64,000 nucleotides of DNA, from assembly GCA_037893225.1 (NCBI GenBank), contig JAZGUH010000053.1, positions 434,001-498,000 of the forward strand, given 5' to 3'. Position 1 is the stretch's first letter, and every line of letters starts with the position of its first letter. The translations under genes and the position numbers were made by a program. Shown one piece after another: positions 1 through 13,200 of the stretch. The notes under the pieces are model-generated. The model searched no databases and had not been told where the DNA came from. It was given only the letters and a program-made list of their open reading frames with translations. Source of the DNA: Hippasteria phrygiana. Its lineage: Eukaryota > Echinodermata > Asteroidea > Valvatida > Goniasteridae.

Positions 1-433
1 TGATGCCAAACATTAAGTTTTATAAATGTCATACACATGCCACGTGTGCTTACAGAACAAGCCCCTTGTATTGTGCTGCATGTCTTGCAATACCAGTCTA
101 CAAAGGTTGGCTAAATTAGTATTTTTCTCAAGAACAATTCAACATTTAAGGACAGTACTAAGCCATTGATCTATTCTATTTTATTCGAATCTAGTCTGTC
201 TGAGAAGCAATTAAAACATAATTCCCAAGCATATAACCCCCAAACTAATGGCACTTGGCATACCAAATGTTAAAAACATATGAATTTCTGAAAAGCAATC
301 AAAGTGAATGAAATTAATACAGTTCGTGTCATGTGCATATTCAAGCTACAAATTGTTAATTTATCTCTATCTGACTTACTCACACTGGTACTATACAGTG
401 TACAAAAAAATGCTCAAAACGACATCAACTTAA

Positions 434-742
434 TTAACCCTAACCCTGCTGGATCCAACTACTTGATATTTCCATTGGACCCTGTTGGATTGAGCAGCTA
501 ACTCATATTGTTATAATACTGTTGGATTCATCACGCAACTGAAAAATAAGACGGTTTGATTATGTTGGATTTAGCAGGTACAATGTATAAAGTCATTTTC
601 TATTTTTAGGTACTTGGTATGTTGGACTGTGTTGGACCGCGTTGGATTGAGAAGGAAACTCATACGAGTCAGCATTGGATTGAGAAGGAAACTCATATGT
701 GTCACCATAGTCCTGAGGAACCATCGGGGGTTAGGTTTTTAA
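434..742. mobile_element. TTAA-flanked small element, telomere-like ends, copy 1
   Basis: The left end is TTAA followed by CCCTAACCC; the right end reads GGGGGTTAGG and ends TTAA, imperfectly. The inside repeats GTTGGATTGAG-like words at least six times. It has no coding capacity. It belongs with the six other TTAA/CCCTAACC elements listed below. Confidence 0.6.
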
Positions 743-1020
743 TTAATGAATAACAAAAATGTAATAATTGAAATAATCGGCCTTCTATCTGATTGCCGGG
801 ACATTTCAATAGTTCCTTGTGCAACATCGGCATCTGCACAGCCTGACTGAGCAAGCAAATGGTATTTGGTTTATAACATGTGTACATGTAGGACTTTAAA
901 ATGACTGAATTGACCATAAAACATCGCCGGTATTTCATGTAATCCACAAAGGTAAATTAGTTTCAGTCCGTCTTGAAAAAATGTGAATACATGGTAAAAC
1001 AAAAACAAAATTACTCAACC
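743..1020. other. ZMYM intron sequence left of exon Q
   Basis: AT-rich. I see no exon or element here; the next ZMYM exon should lie left of base 1. Confidence 0.4.
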
Positions 1021-1024
1021 CTAC

Positions 1025-1283
1025 CCACAGATGTATGTAGGTCTGTACACAATAAAAGTGTTGTTGTGAAACAGCATGACCGACTTTGGCCAGTCCATAT
1101 GAAAACTTGAAAGCATTGCAAGATTAACATTTTGATTCAGACCTTGCAGTTCACTGCTTGGATCTTCTTCAAGAACATGCGCTATATCAGCAGCCATCTT
1201 TAGGATGTTATCGGCCAGTAACTGAGATGGAATAACATCCTCTGCATCATCCATGGTTAGACTTCTTATTTCATCACCTTCAT
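1025..1283 (-). CDS. zmym2-like: ZMYM exon Q: acidic region, 3' border uncertain
   Basis: A CTATTTTCTGCAG acceptor precedes 1283, and the phase fits exon P exactly (g|at gives Asp in TPDEGDEIRSL). The peptide has DDAEDVIPSQLLADNILKMA and VLEEDPSSELQG. The frame stops at 1021-1023; a GTAGGG donor at 1024 would end the exon just before it, but an earlier weak donor is possible, so the left border is a guess. The Crypton-type C-terminal exons should follow outside the window. Confidence 0.7.
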
Positions 1284-4200
1284 CTGCAGAAAATAGTGAG
1301 ACTACATGTAATAAGGAATTTATGTACCAATATATGCCGCATTACCACAACCAAAGAGGGAGGGTTTGCACCAATGTTAGTTGTGACGGCGTGTGCAATT
1401 CAATCAGGGAAAATGAAGGAGTCCTTGTAGAAACTAAACACTGGTTCCAGTTAATTCCTGTCCTTGAATTTTTTTTTACCAAGTAAGGATGGCAATTTAC
1501 ATTTAATTTGATAAACGTTTAGCAAAACTTTCCATTGCATTTAAACGTTTAATCAATACTTAAAACAGGCTGCCACCTGTCCCAATATATATTTGTGTGG
1601 TAACTGCGGTCACCTGTTTGTATAATGAAAATGCACCTGTGCATCAGCTATTTTTCTTTTTCCTGGTCGGTTTTAAAAGTCAATATAAAAGTGCTAGACA
1701 TTAGTTTGATTACTGCAAAACACACCAAGTGATGATTTCGGCAAGTTCAGAGAAAAATAAAGAAATATGATTTGGAGTTGTTTGAAAACTCAGGATTTTA
1801 ATCAGAATAGTACTAGGCGAGGTGCTGTCCGAGCCGAACATTGATCTTGGTCAAGCGGCGAATTGAAAACATCAAACACAAACAATTGTATACACTGTGT
1901 ATCATTGACACAATAGATAGTTGCCTGTCATTGAGACATGTAACAAACTTCTTGGAATATGATGAAGTACTAAAGGCGTTTCTAATGCCAGTGATGGAAA
2001 TAAGAAAAAAATTGATTAGCAAATTATGCTAATCATATTTTCATTTGATTAGCAATGTGATAAAATTGACTAGCAAAAAAACAAAACGCGACAAACTCAA
2101 CAGAATTATATAATTTTTTTATCAAACTTTTAATATTGATTGATGGGTGTGCCAAAGATAAGCAACATATTGCATTCTTGTTATTTAAAAAATAAACAAA
2201 TTACACCATGATTTTGGGTCTTGGTTCTTGCACAGTGTAATTGTGAATGTAAAGTGTCGGATTCAAAAATAAACTGAATAATTTTCCAGTTGAAAATCTG
2301 TACACAATAAGGCAAAGTAAAAAAAAAACACCGCTGATCGTCCGGGTTTTCAAAACGAGGATGAGGGCGTTTTTTTTTTTACTTGGCCTAAAGAAGAGGA
2401 TAAAAAAAATTCAGGTATGAAAAAAAATCAGGCAATCCGCAGAGAGTCCTTTTTAAATTGGACTTTTCACTAGTTACGTACATTTCCATTTCAGCCCCTG
2501 AAGTTAGATATTGCAAAAGCCCAACCGGGTTTTTTTTTTTTAAATATTGTCAAGAGTTCCAGGAACAATTCCTTAATAGTCTTGACGGCAGACGCATGCT
2601 GTGCATGCAGCTTAGCGCTGATATCAGAGTCTGCAAATAGATCGGCGAATAGCGCAAATGGATCGGCGATTCCCCTCACGAAAGCGTACAAAAATTCCCC
2701 CAGTTTTCATTTTGGTTTCCTGTGATCTGCAAAGAGCACAATAAAGGATGATATCCTCCGACTGATCCTCCTGTTTCAACCATGGCATATCTTTCCGCCA
2801 TTTTTCCCGACAGTGAAATTAAATGCATCACCTGTATGCCCACGCGTGTCAAACGTAATCGTGTCACCATGGAGCGTATAGTTCATGTCGGCATGAACAT
2901 CAACCGTACCGAACACACACCGTAAAGTGTATGGAGTATCAGCACTGCGCCCGCATGGTACTGTACCGAACTACACTGTACTTATCACCACCTAAAACTG
3001 CAGCAACCTCGTTTCCCAAACTACCGTAATTTTCGGAATATAGGCCGCGCGGAGTATAAGCCGCAGCACGCAAAAATCTGCAAATTAAGATTTAAAGTTG
3101 GCGTATTAGCCGCACCGGCGTATAAACCGCAAAAGTCATCGTGCTGCATAGCGCTCGTATGTAAAATGGTTCCACTATCGAAATCACATGCAATCCTAAA
3201 GTGTAAGCAGCGCAAGAACGAGATAGGCGAAAAGAAAAGGTGAGTTTGGGTTCAATATCGACGTCATCTTACCTGACTTCAATTTAAGTGTCTGGTTCCC
3301 GCTATGATATTCTTATTGAAAACGCAATTATCGAGAGTCGGCAAACAGCTGAACAGACAAAGCAATCCTACTGGTGGTATACGAGTATCTGTGGACAGCG
3401 CCCTCATTCGACGCGCACGGAGCCCAATAAACTTTCATAAGTCCTCGAAATTACCAATTTTGACGGGCTAGATGAGTGTCCTGGCTGGGTGGGCCGCGCG
3501 GCAGTTCTTTTTTTTTTGACGGGGCGGGGGGAATATAAAAGACAATGACAACTTTAACCACTAATCTGAGCTCAGCAGTCAACAATTGACCAGTGAAATA
3601 ATAAACAACATGGATTACACAACGATAAAACAGACAAAAACGAACAGACGCACCACACGATTTGTGAGGTGTGAACGGTACTTACGGTACATTGCAAGTC
3701 TATTCGGTCCCTCTGGACTGGTTTCCTTTATTTCCAACACGTGAGTAGAGCGAACGTAAACGGCAACCAGGGTTCGAAATTCGTAATCTGGGGGCCAAGG
3801 CCATTTTGGCCTTCGTGACGTCAACATTTCCTGGGGCACCAAGGCCACCAATGAAGGCACCAAGGCCAATGACAAAAATTGATAAGGGCACGAAGGCCAG
3901 ATGAAGGTCTTGCTTGCATACTGGTGTATTTGTACAATTAGTCTCACGGCAGTGAGCGAAACTTTTAGACATGTTGAAGGTGCCAAGAAACAATGAAAAC
4001 TGAGCTTACGGCTTGCGTATTTGTTTTCTTAACCACTTAGAAATTAAAGAGTAAGAAATGCGAAGCACTGTTCAATACGTTGCTTTAATATCTTCAGCAC
4101 ACCCATCGATCAATATCAATAAAAAATGATTCATATTAATAATAACATTTAGTTTGTCGCGGTTTTCTTTTGCTAGTCAATTTTATCACATTGCTAATCA

Positions 4201-7200
4201 AATGACAATATGATTAGCATAATTTGCTAATCATTTTTGTTTTCTTATTTCCATCACTGCCTGAACTTTTAAGTTGTATAGTCATGGAGGAAACACAGCC
4301 CGTGCCGGGCATGCCGCGCGACGGCATGAGTGGTTTTACCGTGCGTTGCCGCTATCTTCACCGGCAACGTTGCGTTCACGCCCCGCACGGGCCATTCGGG
4401 AAATCACGGTGCGCTATATCGCTGGCGGAAAAAGCGTCAACATTGCCGATCTCCTTTTCCAAGTCACCCAGTAAAAATGAGTTTGGTTCCGTGGGGCAGA
4501 AATGAGTTTTATCATGATTCATGCCATTCTTGCACTTAAAAGCCGACTTGTCGAGTTCAATTTGTCTGGAACGTTTTAATTAATTAAGCGATGCGACGGC
4601 TTCGGTTTCCACGTGTCCGAGTCATCGCAGCACACATGCACGATCGTTTGCACGAGGCGAGTTCGTTGTGTTAAGTTGAACAGGCAACGCTACTCCCTCT
4701 GGACCATTGCTAAACCGCACACATGGCTTAGCCGGCTTTGGGGGTTCGGGTTACTGTAGTAAGAGCTACCTGGCTAAAGCTAGCCGCGGATTCGGCCGCG
4801 GATTCAGAGCTTGTTTGTAGGCTGTGACTGGTACCCGCCCCAGTGAGAAAGAAGAAAAATAATGCACGGACGGAAACCAGTCTGCTTGGGGAATCAAGGT
4901 TTTGTGAAGGTTTTTACATGGGGCGCACGGGCCGTGCGAGCTCTAGCGCGATCGCTCATCACGCGCACGGGCAATTACCAGCGCGATCGAAAAAGCACCG
5001 TTTTGTAGGATCCGGCAACGGTTTGGTACTGAAAAATTTAGCAATTTGAGGGCTTGGTTCGGCAAGAAGGGCACAACGGCCAAAGTATTAATGGAGCACA
5101 GCACAATTACATGCCTTGAATAGTGCATTTTTACAAGGGGCATCACGGCAACCATGGAGGAAGTTTCCTTCCTCCATGCGGCAACTAAGCATTAGGGCAT
5201 CGACGGCACTGGCCGCCGTGGCCGTCGTGAATTTTGAACCTTGTGTGACTGATTTTATTCTTCAAATGTTGCTGTATAAGCCGCCTGGAGTAAAAGCCGC
5301 AGGGACATTTTTCAGCGTGAGAATCAACGTATAAGCCGCGGCCTATATTCCGAAAATTACGGTAGTCCTTGTCGCGCAAAACCATTGAAAGAAACCGAAG
5401 ACCCACTGGGGGTGAGATTACGCCAGTGTGTTTGCCAAACAATCGAACGGATCGGATAAAAACGTTGTATTTCTTTTAAACATGTAAACGTCACATCCTA
5501 AGCAAGCATAGTCATCTAAATCTGATTCTAAGTCTATTTTCAGAACATCCTAATGACAGACCTTTATCAGGACACTCCCAAAGACATCATAAAAATCTTG
5601 TATGTTAAAAAGGCAAGCAACATGCACCATCTATTTCACATCCCCAAATCTTGAGAGTGACCTAATCTCTATTTCTTTCTGACTGCCTTAAGGTCTCAAG
5701 TTACACATACCTGGTGTTTGCAAGCTGCTCCACTCCAATCCTCCCTCCAGTTTGGCTGCCTGATCTGTCTTGCTTCCATCGTCACCTGCAATGGCATCCG
5801 CTAACATGAGCATCTCTGCCTCCAAAGGATCTGATGGAATTTTCTCCCTAATCTCTTTGATAGATGCCAGTAGACGGTCAGCATTGTTGTAAGCAACAGG
5901 TATGAAGATAGGAACAGGTACAGGTACCGGTAAAGTAACAGGGTGTGGCACAGGAGTTGTATACATGTGCATTGGCACAGGCACATAGATGGGAACTGGA
6001 ACAGGAATTATCAGTGGGTGCAGTTCATCTGTTGAGGGAAACACAATCAATGCTTACATTCTCCTTAAACTTTCCATCTCTTCCACAACAACACATGTAC
6101 CGAGCTAGAAATAAGGTATAATGCAAAGATTCATGAAAATGTCAACACTTCATTTGGTTGGACTGAGTATTGAATGACCAACTCTGGGCTTGCTGACTGC
6201 TTATGGGATCATTTCATATTGTCTGAAAGAGGCATCAATTGCAAAAACACATTTTTTTGTGCAGTACAACCATTAACCCTAACCTCCTAGACCCTTTTTG
6301 CTAGGAACCATCCTCAATCCTCCAAAATCCTCTGATTGCCCTGCCCCCAAAAATGCATTCATCCATAATCCTCCAAAATCCTCCTGTGCTTTAAACACCA
6401 TTCATCCTCAATCCTCCAAAATCCTCCTGTGCTTTAAACACCATTCATCCTCAATCCTCCAAAATCCTCCGCTTGAAACACCATTCATCCTCAATCCTCC
6501 AATATCCCCCTGTGCTTTAAACACCATTCATCCTCAATCCTCCAAAATCCTCCTGTGCTTTAAACACCATTCATCCTCAATCCTCCAAAATCCTCCTGTG
6601 CTTTAAACACCATTCATCCTCAATCCTCCAAAATCCCCTGCTTGAAACTCCCATAGCTGCCAACATTTGAAAATTCCAATTAGTAACAAAATATCGCGGC
6701 GCGGCACATCGCAGCGCAGTGCGGAACAGCCTTTGACATGTACATGTGTACATGTACATAATTTGTATGAAATTTCAATGTTTTTCTTTTGTGTGGCCCC
6801 ACATTGTATCATTAAAAAAAAAACATATATAGATCATTGGTGCTGTAATCTCTCAGTCATCTCAGTGCTGATTAGGTCTCCCTTTAAAAACTAGCTGTCA
6901 AATTCATCACTGTATTTCTTACTATAAAATTGTCCTTTCTGTCTACCTTTGGAAGCCATGAGAAACGATAAAATCTCGAAAAATTTAACTTGACAATCGC
7001 GATGTATACCTAGGATAACATTAAACTCACGATGTGCTGTGCTGCGTTCGTGCACATGTTTTCCCGCATTTTCATCACATTCATGCCGTTTATCAAGTGC
7101 TATTTTTCTTCCCGCAAAACAGCGAAATTCTCAACGGCTTATCTACTGTAAAAATGTCCTTTCATCTATTCCCTTTGACAGTCTTGTTTCACAATGCAAT

Positions 7201-10200
7201 CTCAGAAAGTTCGTAAAACTTTGACAGTTCAGGACTGCAGGAAGCCATCTTGATGCAGGCCTATACCCCATACCGCACGAGCATTTTGTCACTGGCTCCC
7301 ACACCTTTTTTCATACTTTTACATTTGACACTGGTACCCTGACACACAGTATCGATACTGAACAAATCGATGTTGGAAATATTTTGGTGTTTCAGTATTG
7401 TGTGTAATGACTACGTTTCCAAAGGTATGGTATCGACTCTTTTTTACACAAATTCGTCAACATAACAATTTTAAAATTATTAGTATCGTTTTGTGAAATT
7501 TATTTTATTTTTTTTTTTTTTACTTTAGGCAGAAAATTTGAAATTCGCAACTTTTTAAAGGCAATTCGTATTTTTGTAATTCCAAGTTAAATTCGTAACA
7601 ATTACGAAAAATTTGTACCAGTTGGCAGCTATGAACACCATTCATCCTCAATCCTCCAAAATCCTCTTTTTCTTGAAATACCATTCATCCTCAATCCTCC
7701 AAAATCCTCCTCGCTTGAAACACCATTCATCCTTAATCCTCCAAAATCCTCTTTTTCTTGAAATACCATTCATACTTCAATCCTCCAAAATCCTCCAAAA
7801 CTGCAAGGAGGATTTTGGAGGATTGAGGTGGGTTTAGGGTTAACATCCTGCTGGCTGAGATAATGAGCTCATTCGACTGTTTTGGCTGTGAGTGTCTTAC
7901 AAAGAATCCAATTGCAGCATCACTAATCCCCTGGCTCTTTAGCTAATCCATCTTGGCAGACAATTGGGAATTAAATTGTTCCAAGCCAGAGCTCTTAACC
8001 TCTTGCATACGGAAGACAGCTATAGCCCTGGTTTGAAAAAGACCACCTGGTAGGGCTGTGCTGAATATTCTAATATTCGTTCGATTATCTAATATTCGAA
8101 TATATATTTCCGAGTTTGAATATTCGAAGGTGAAATGCGAAGGAATATAAGAAGGGAAAAAGTTCAAACTTATACCTAAGCGTAATACTCCCACAATGCT
8201 GACAGGAATATTTTTGATGTTCTGATTAGAGGGAGCATCATGGTAAAATCCTCAAACCCAAACTGTCCAGCTGACCATGCAGTTATCCTTATGTTTATTG
8301 TGAATAACAAATCAGACATTCTAAAGGAACATCAAGTAAGATTTGGAGAATAGTACATTTAGTGCACATAATGCAGGACTTACCAGTCATGGTTCCCTTG
8401 GTAGACGTAAGAGGTCTGCACGAGACGGACTTGGTTTGAGTGTACGGCTTGACTAAGGTTACCTTGTTCTTCATTATCTTAGGGGCAGGAGGCAGGGGCG
8501 TTGGAGGGAGTGGAGGCCGCACTGCTTTAGGAGGCGCAGTGGTTATCTGTGTTTGTTTATGGCATTTTTTTATGACTATTGGAACAGGTTTTGGCTGATA
8601 CTGAACACTGTTTGTAGGGTGACCTGAAAAAGAAACAATCAAAAGTTAATTTTTCACTACACTTCAAAACAATACATTTAAAGAATTTATGTGTGTAAAA
8701 ATTCCCAATACAAATCTACACTGTACGTTTGTACAAAGTTTTCTTTAAGATTGTTTAACCCTAACCCCTTGGGTAACTTTACTAGAAAGTATCCTGAATG
8801 CGCCAAAATCCTGCAGTAACGCTGGGCTTACAATCCTGAACCCAGGTCTCAATATGGAGGTATCCTGAATCCGCCGAAATCCTCCAAAACCGGGGAAGGA
8901 TTTTGATGGATTTATGTACGTTAGGGTTAAAGGTAGTGTACACGATTGGTAATCCTCAATTTTTTTTTTACTTAATTATTACGAAATACCTTACTATCTA
9001 GACTAAGTTAATAATCCTGTGAAATGATGGCACCAGGTGTGCTGTCGTTGTCAAGAAAAGTGGAAATTTAAATAGTTTTCCCAACGATTTCCAGCTGGAT
9101 ATCGTTGGAAAACTGTCCTGTAGCCTTTAGTCATGGCGCGCGTGGCTACCCGGACGAGTGGCGCGCCCTGGACATGCTGGCATTCGGGGCGTGTCACGCG
9201 TCCAGGTAGCCACGCGCACTTTGACTAAAGGCTATCATCAGCCCGACGGTTGAAAACGAGCGCCGTTTTTCTCTCGTTTTTTGTTCACCATCCAACAACG
9301 CAAAACTTTGAACAGGTCAGTGGAATGATATTTCAATGAAAATTGCAACAATGACCAATCATGTACAATACCTTTAATGTGAGTAAAAAATAACCTATAG
9401 ATCATGTAATGATGTAACAATTATAAATTATATTACCTACTAAAGCCATTGCAAAAAGAATCTTTATAGCATCATGATACATGTATATGCCAAAGACAAT
9501 TTTAATATTCACAATAAAAAGAAATAACGTCACAATGCCTTACTTCATATTTTGTATCAGGCCTAAAGGTACATGTATGACACATGTACCAAATTTACTC
9601 TTGATCAGCAGTTGTACAGACTCAATGGAGTCCATAGAGAGGGACTGTTATTGCAGTTGTTCATTACAGTGATTTTCGGCTAAGCCAAAAAACCAAAAAG
9701 ATAGCATCCTTGCTTGGAATGCACCCCCTCTTTGTACATGAATCTAGAATTTTGTGGAAATGCACCCTCTTTGGCGAGTTGGAGAAAATGTTTAGCTAAA
9801 GCTCTGTGATTTTACTGATAACACACTGTCGTATACATGCTCATCTGGGGTGCTTTTTTAATTGTTTATTACAAATAGGATTTTAAAGATTTTGTTCAAA
9901 CTGTTCTGTATTCAAAACAATTATACAACATTTTTGTTCAAAAATAAGTTGTGACTCATGACATTCTTTGTAAAAGTAAATTAATGAAAAATAATACCTG
10001 TAACCTGTATAGAATGTTGAATAAAATATACACAGGAAATCCATTACACGGAAAATAAAGGTAGAAGACTTTCAGAAGAATAATGGAAAGAAGAAGAAAT
10101 AGTAGGAAAAGCGGACTTTTCTGTATTGCAGCGGACATTGATCTCTCTTTTTAAAACCCGTGTTGGTTCTGGGAAGAACACTCGCTGATTGAACCATTAT

Positions 10201-13200
10201 CACCGTTAATTCTTTTGACAGCTTTTTCAGCTGGGACAGGAACCAAAAAACCATAGCTCCGTTGTTTTGAGTTCAAGATGTTTCCAAGATCAAAGCTACT
10301 CATTCCTGTATCTTAAACCACAGGCAATCTTTATTGTTAATTTAAATGACCTAATTGATGTTTGTGCTTATATCCTGTGGTTTTTAGACTTCACTTGTAC
10401 CACCAAGCACTTGTGATGGCTAATCCTTACAAAATTTTGTGAAGGAAAAGCATTGTGGGTAACATCTCATGACCTTTGCATGCAATAGCATATTTAATTT
10501 GAGCTGTAGCACTAGTGCTGTGGTTTAGTGGTAACCTCGCATGCAAAATGTCACTGCACCGCACATAACACTTGCTAAAATATCAGGTCATGACATGGAT
10601 GACCATGATTGGCAATTAACATTCCAAGCATGTACGCAAGTGTTAACTCTAGGTCATAGGTCACACAAATTCTATCCAATCACAGTTAAAAGATATTCGT
10701 CAACAGCACCTTTGGATAGGATGGTAGACACAAACTAATCTTAAACATCTACATGTACATGTAAAGTTTCAGGTTTGGTGCACAACAATGTTGATTTCAG
10801 TGAATACAGTGAAAAAATAACCTTTTTAAAGTGCATTGTTTCATTGCATTGTATTAGAACTAGCTATTTCAAAGCCTGTTTTCTCTGTTGTGCAATTTGA
10901 ACTCCATAGACCTAATTAATATGCAAAAACGCGATATCTCCAGAACGGAAAGGGCTTTGGAGCTCTATCATGTACCAAATGAACGCTTACATTGCGGGCT
11001 TTCCAGACATACATAAAAACCTCATTTATATATTTTGCGACACTGTACCCTTTTCCAGAGCGGGTCAAAATTGTTAGACCTACGGCGCCCACTTCTGACC
11101 TCTTTTGGTTGTGTGTTTCTCTTGCACCTTCCAATATTTACATACACTTGGAAACTGTCTTGCTTTTGACAGGATACTTAAGGCGTTTTCACACTATGTA
11201 CGTTCGACCCGTGTCGAAATCTACACTGGTCCGACCCATGTAGACTTCTTAGAATTTTAACACGGGTCAATTACGCTGCCTTTTCACACTACTCAACGCA
11301 ACACCAGTATTTGCGCTACACGTGTAATGTTTCGACACGTGTATTGTGCGATCGTTTCACACTACACACACGGCCGGCCGTTCTACACAGATCGAATCGG
11401 AAAATCCCCCATACTGCATTGCGGCGCATCACTCCACTGTCGATCTAACATGGCTGCGCCTTTAGTTTTAATATCAGATGTTCGCGATGTTTATGTATTT
11501 AAGTATATTACGAAAGAAAATAGCCCGTACAGAGCACATACAGAGTTGGAAAATGATACTATGTCTTCGAAGGTACTTCCGAAGAGCGAAACGTGATTTG
11601 ATGGCACAGTCCCGCAGGTCAAAGGTTATTTGTTTGTTCATTGCTAAATTAACACCTACAGTGTGTGGTGCTGTGCCCGCATGCGCACTCCGATCCGCGG
11701 TTACACGGGTCTAACTCAACCCAGAGGTGTTCACACTACGACTTTCAACACGGGTCGAACTTCTCTACACGGGTCAAGAGTTCTCAACCTACCTCCCGAG
11801 CTGGGTTAGTTTCGACAGGGATTGAGCACTCTACACGGGTCAGTGCTGTGTTGAAATGTTGTAGTGTGGAAAGGTCAGTCTAGTTAACACGTGTCGGACC
11901 CGTGTACAACACAAAGATTTTTCGTAGTGTGAAAAGGCCTTTAGTCTTACAAGGCACACAGTGCCCTTAACTGCAGGCAATTGTATTCCTTCAATTTTTG
12001 ACTTGTAAGCTAACTGTTTAAAATATAGCATATTGTTATTGCTTACCAGTTTGCTGTTGTTGGCCAGGAGCTAATGACACCACATTAGTAATCACAGGAG
12101 TAGTAGTTTCTATCAAAGAATCAAATGAAACCTTTCTCAGGAGAGTACATAATGTGCACTAATAATCCCGACACATGTAGAATCTTCTTTCATTCAATGC
12201 CAAGAAATCAATATTAATGTCACACAAGACTGAGCAGGGATGGTTGAAAGGGACCCTTCCGGAAATGGCTTTGTGCCAGATTAGGACGGATCATATCTAC
12301 AAACTGTTTAGCTTTTTTAACAGGAAAGCCATTTGAAAACAATTACTTCTTTTATTCAATCTGAATGTTTTGTCATTTTACAATTTTTCGTCAAACAATC
12401 CACAAGGGAAACTGACTAGGTAAATTTGAATACATTTTTAAAGTGAACAAAGAAAACTGGCAGGAGCGGGATTCGAACCTGTGACCTCCGGAATACCGTA
12501 CCGGCGCTCTACCAAATGAGCTATCTTGCCCTATGTTGGCGGTCTCCCAAATTGTCAGTATCCTCATTGAGTGATCCCCACAATGTCGCTTCCCATGTTG
12601 TATCGTAAAATTGGGTGTGATCCCTGGCTATACGGCAGTCTGGGTTTATGACTTCTGACTATTGCCCACCCGAACAAAGATACTTATACCCAGCTTGATA
12701 TGGGGCAGAGGGGAACACCCCCCCCCCCTTTGTCCCTATACCCTATACACTCTCCAGACTATTGTTACCTAACACATCCCCCCCAGACCTCTGAAAAGAA
12801 TTCCTGAGATCAACACAAATGAGGGGGGGATCCCTCTGCCCCATATCGTGCATCATATGAAGATACTGACAATTTGGGAGACCGCCAACATATAGGGCAA
12901 GATAGCTCAGTTGGTAGAGTGCCGGTACAGTATTCCAGAGGTCGCAGGTTTGAATCCCTCTCCTGCCAGTTTTCTTTGTTCACTGTGAAATTTTACAATT
13001 TTATTAAAATGTTAGTAAAAATGCTTATATTATAAAAATGTCAATAGTAGTGTTGACTGCTCATATTTCTAGATATACACCAGAAAAATAGACCATGACA
13101 TCTTGCCAGGAATAACTTACTACATTCGCTATTCCTACGTGAGAATAATCACACATGCAAAGCTCATTTAAGCAAATGTTTACATTAAAAGGCTATTAAA

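Larger units (their letters stand above)
12443..12983. mobile_element. Foldback element with tRNA-like arms
   Basis: About 120 bp at each end are inverted copies of each other (12443-12562 and 12862-12983). Each arm carries a tRNA-like sequence followed by a shared non-tRNA tail. The middle, about 300 bp, has a poly-C stretch (12716-12727). No coding capacity. It may be two tRNA-derived SINE copies joined head to head, or a transposon that took up a tRNA pseudogene in its ends. Confidence 0.75.

Noticed and set aside
702..1486. Other short frames around exon Q
   Set aside because: They are in other frames or across its borders and lack splice support.
8036..8110. hAT-like end TAGGGCTGTGCTGAATATTC with AATATTCGAATAT words
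   Set aside because: Looks like one end of an element similar to those at 38354 and 46224, but I could not find a second end or duplication.
10516..10546. A-box-like GTGGTTTAGTGGTAACCTCG
   Set aside because: No B box at tRNA spacing; probably a SINE scrap or chance.
12459..12968. Two functional tRNA genes
   Set aside because: Acceptor stems do not pair well, the anticodon arms differ between copies, and both lie inside an inverted repeat.
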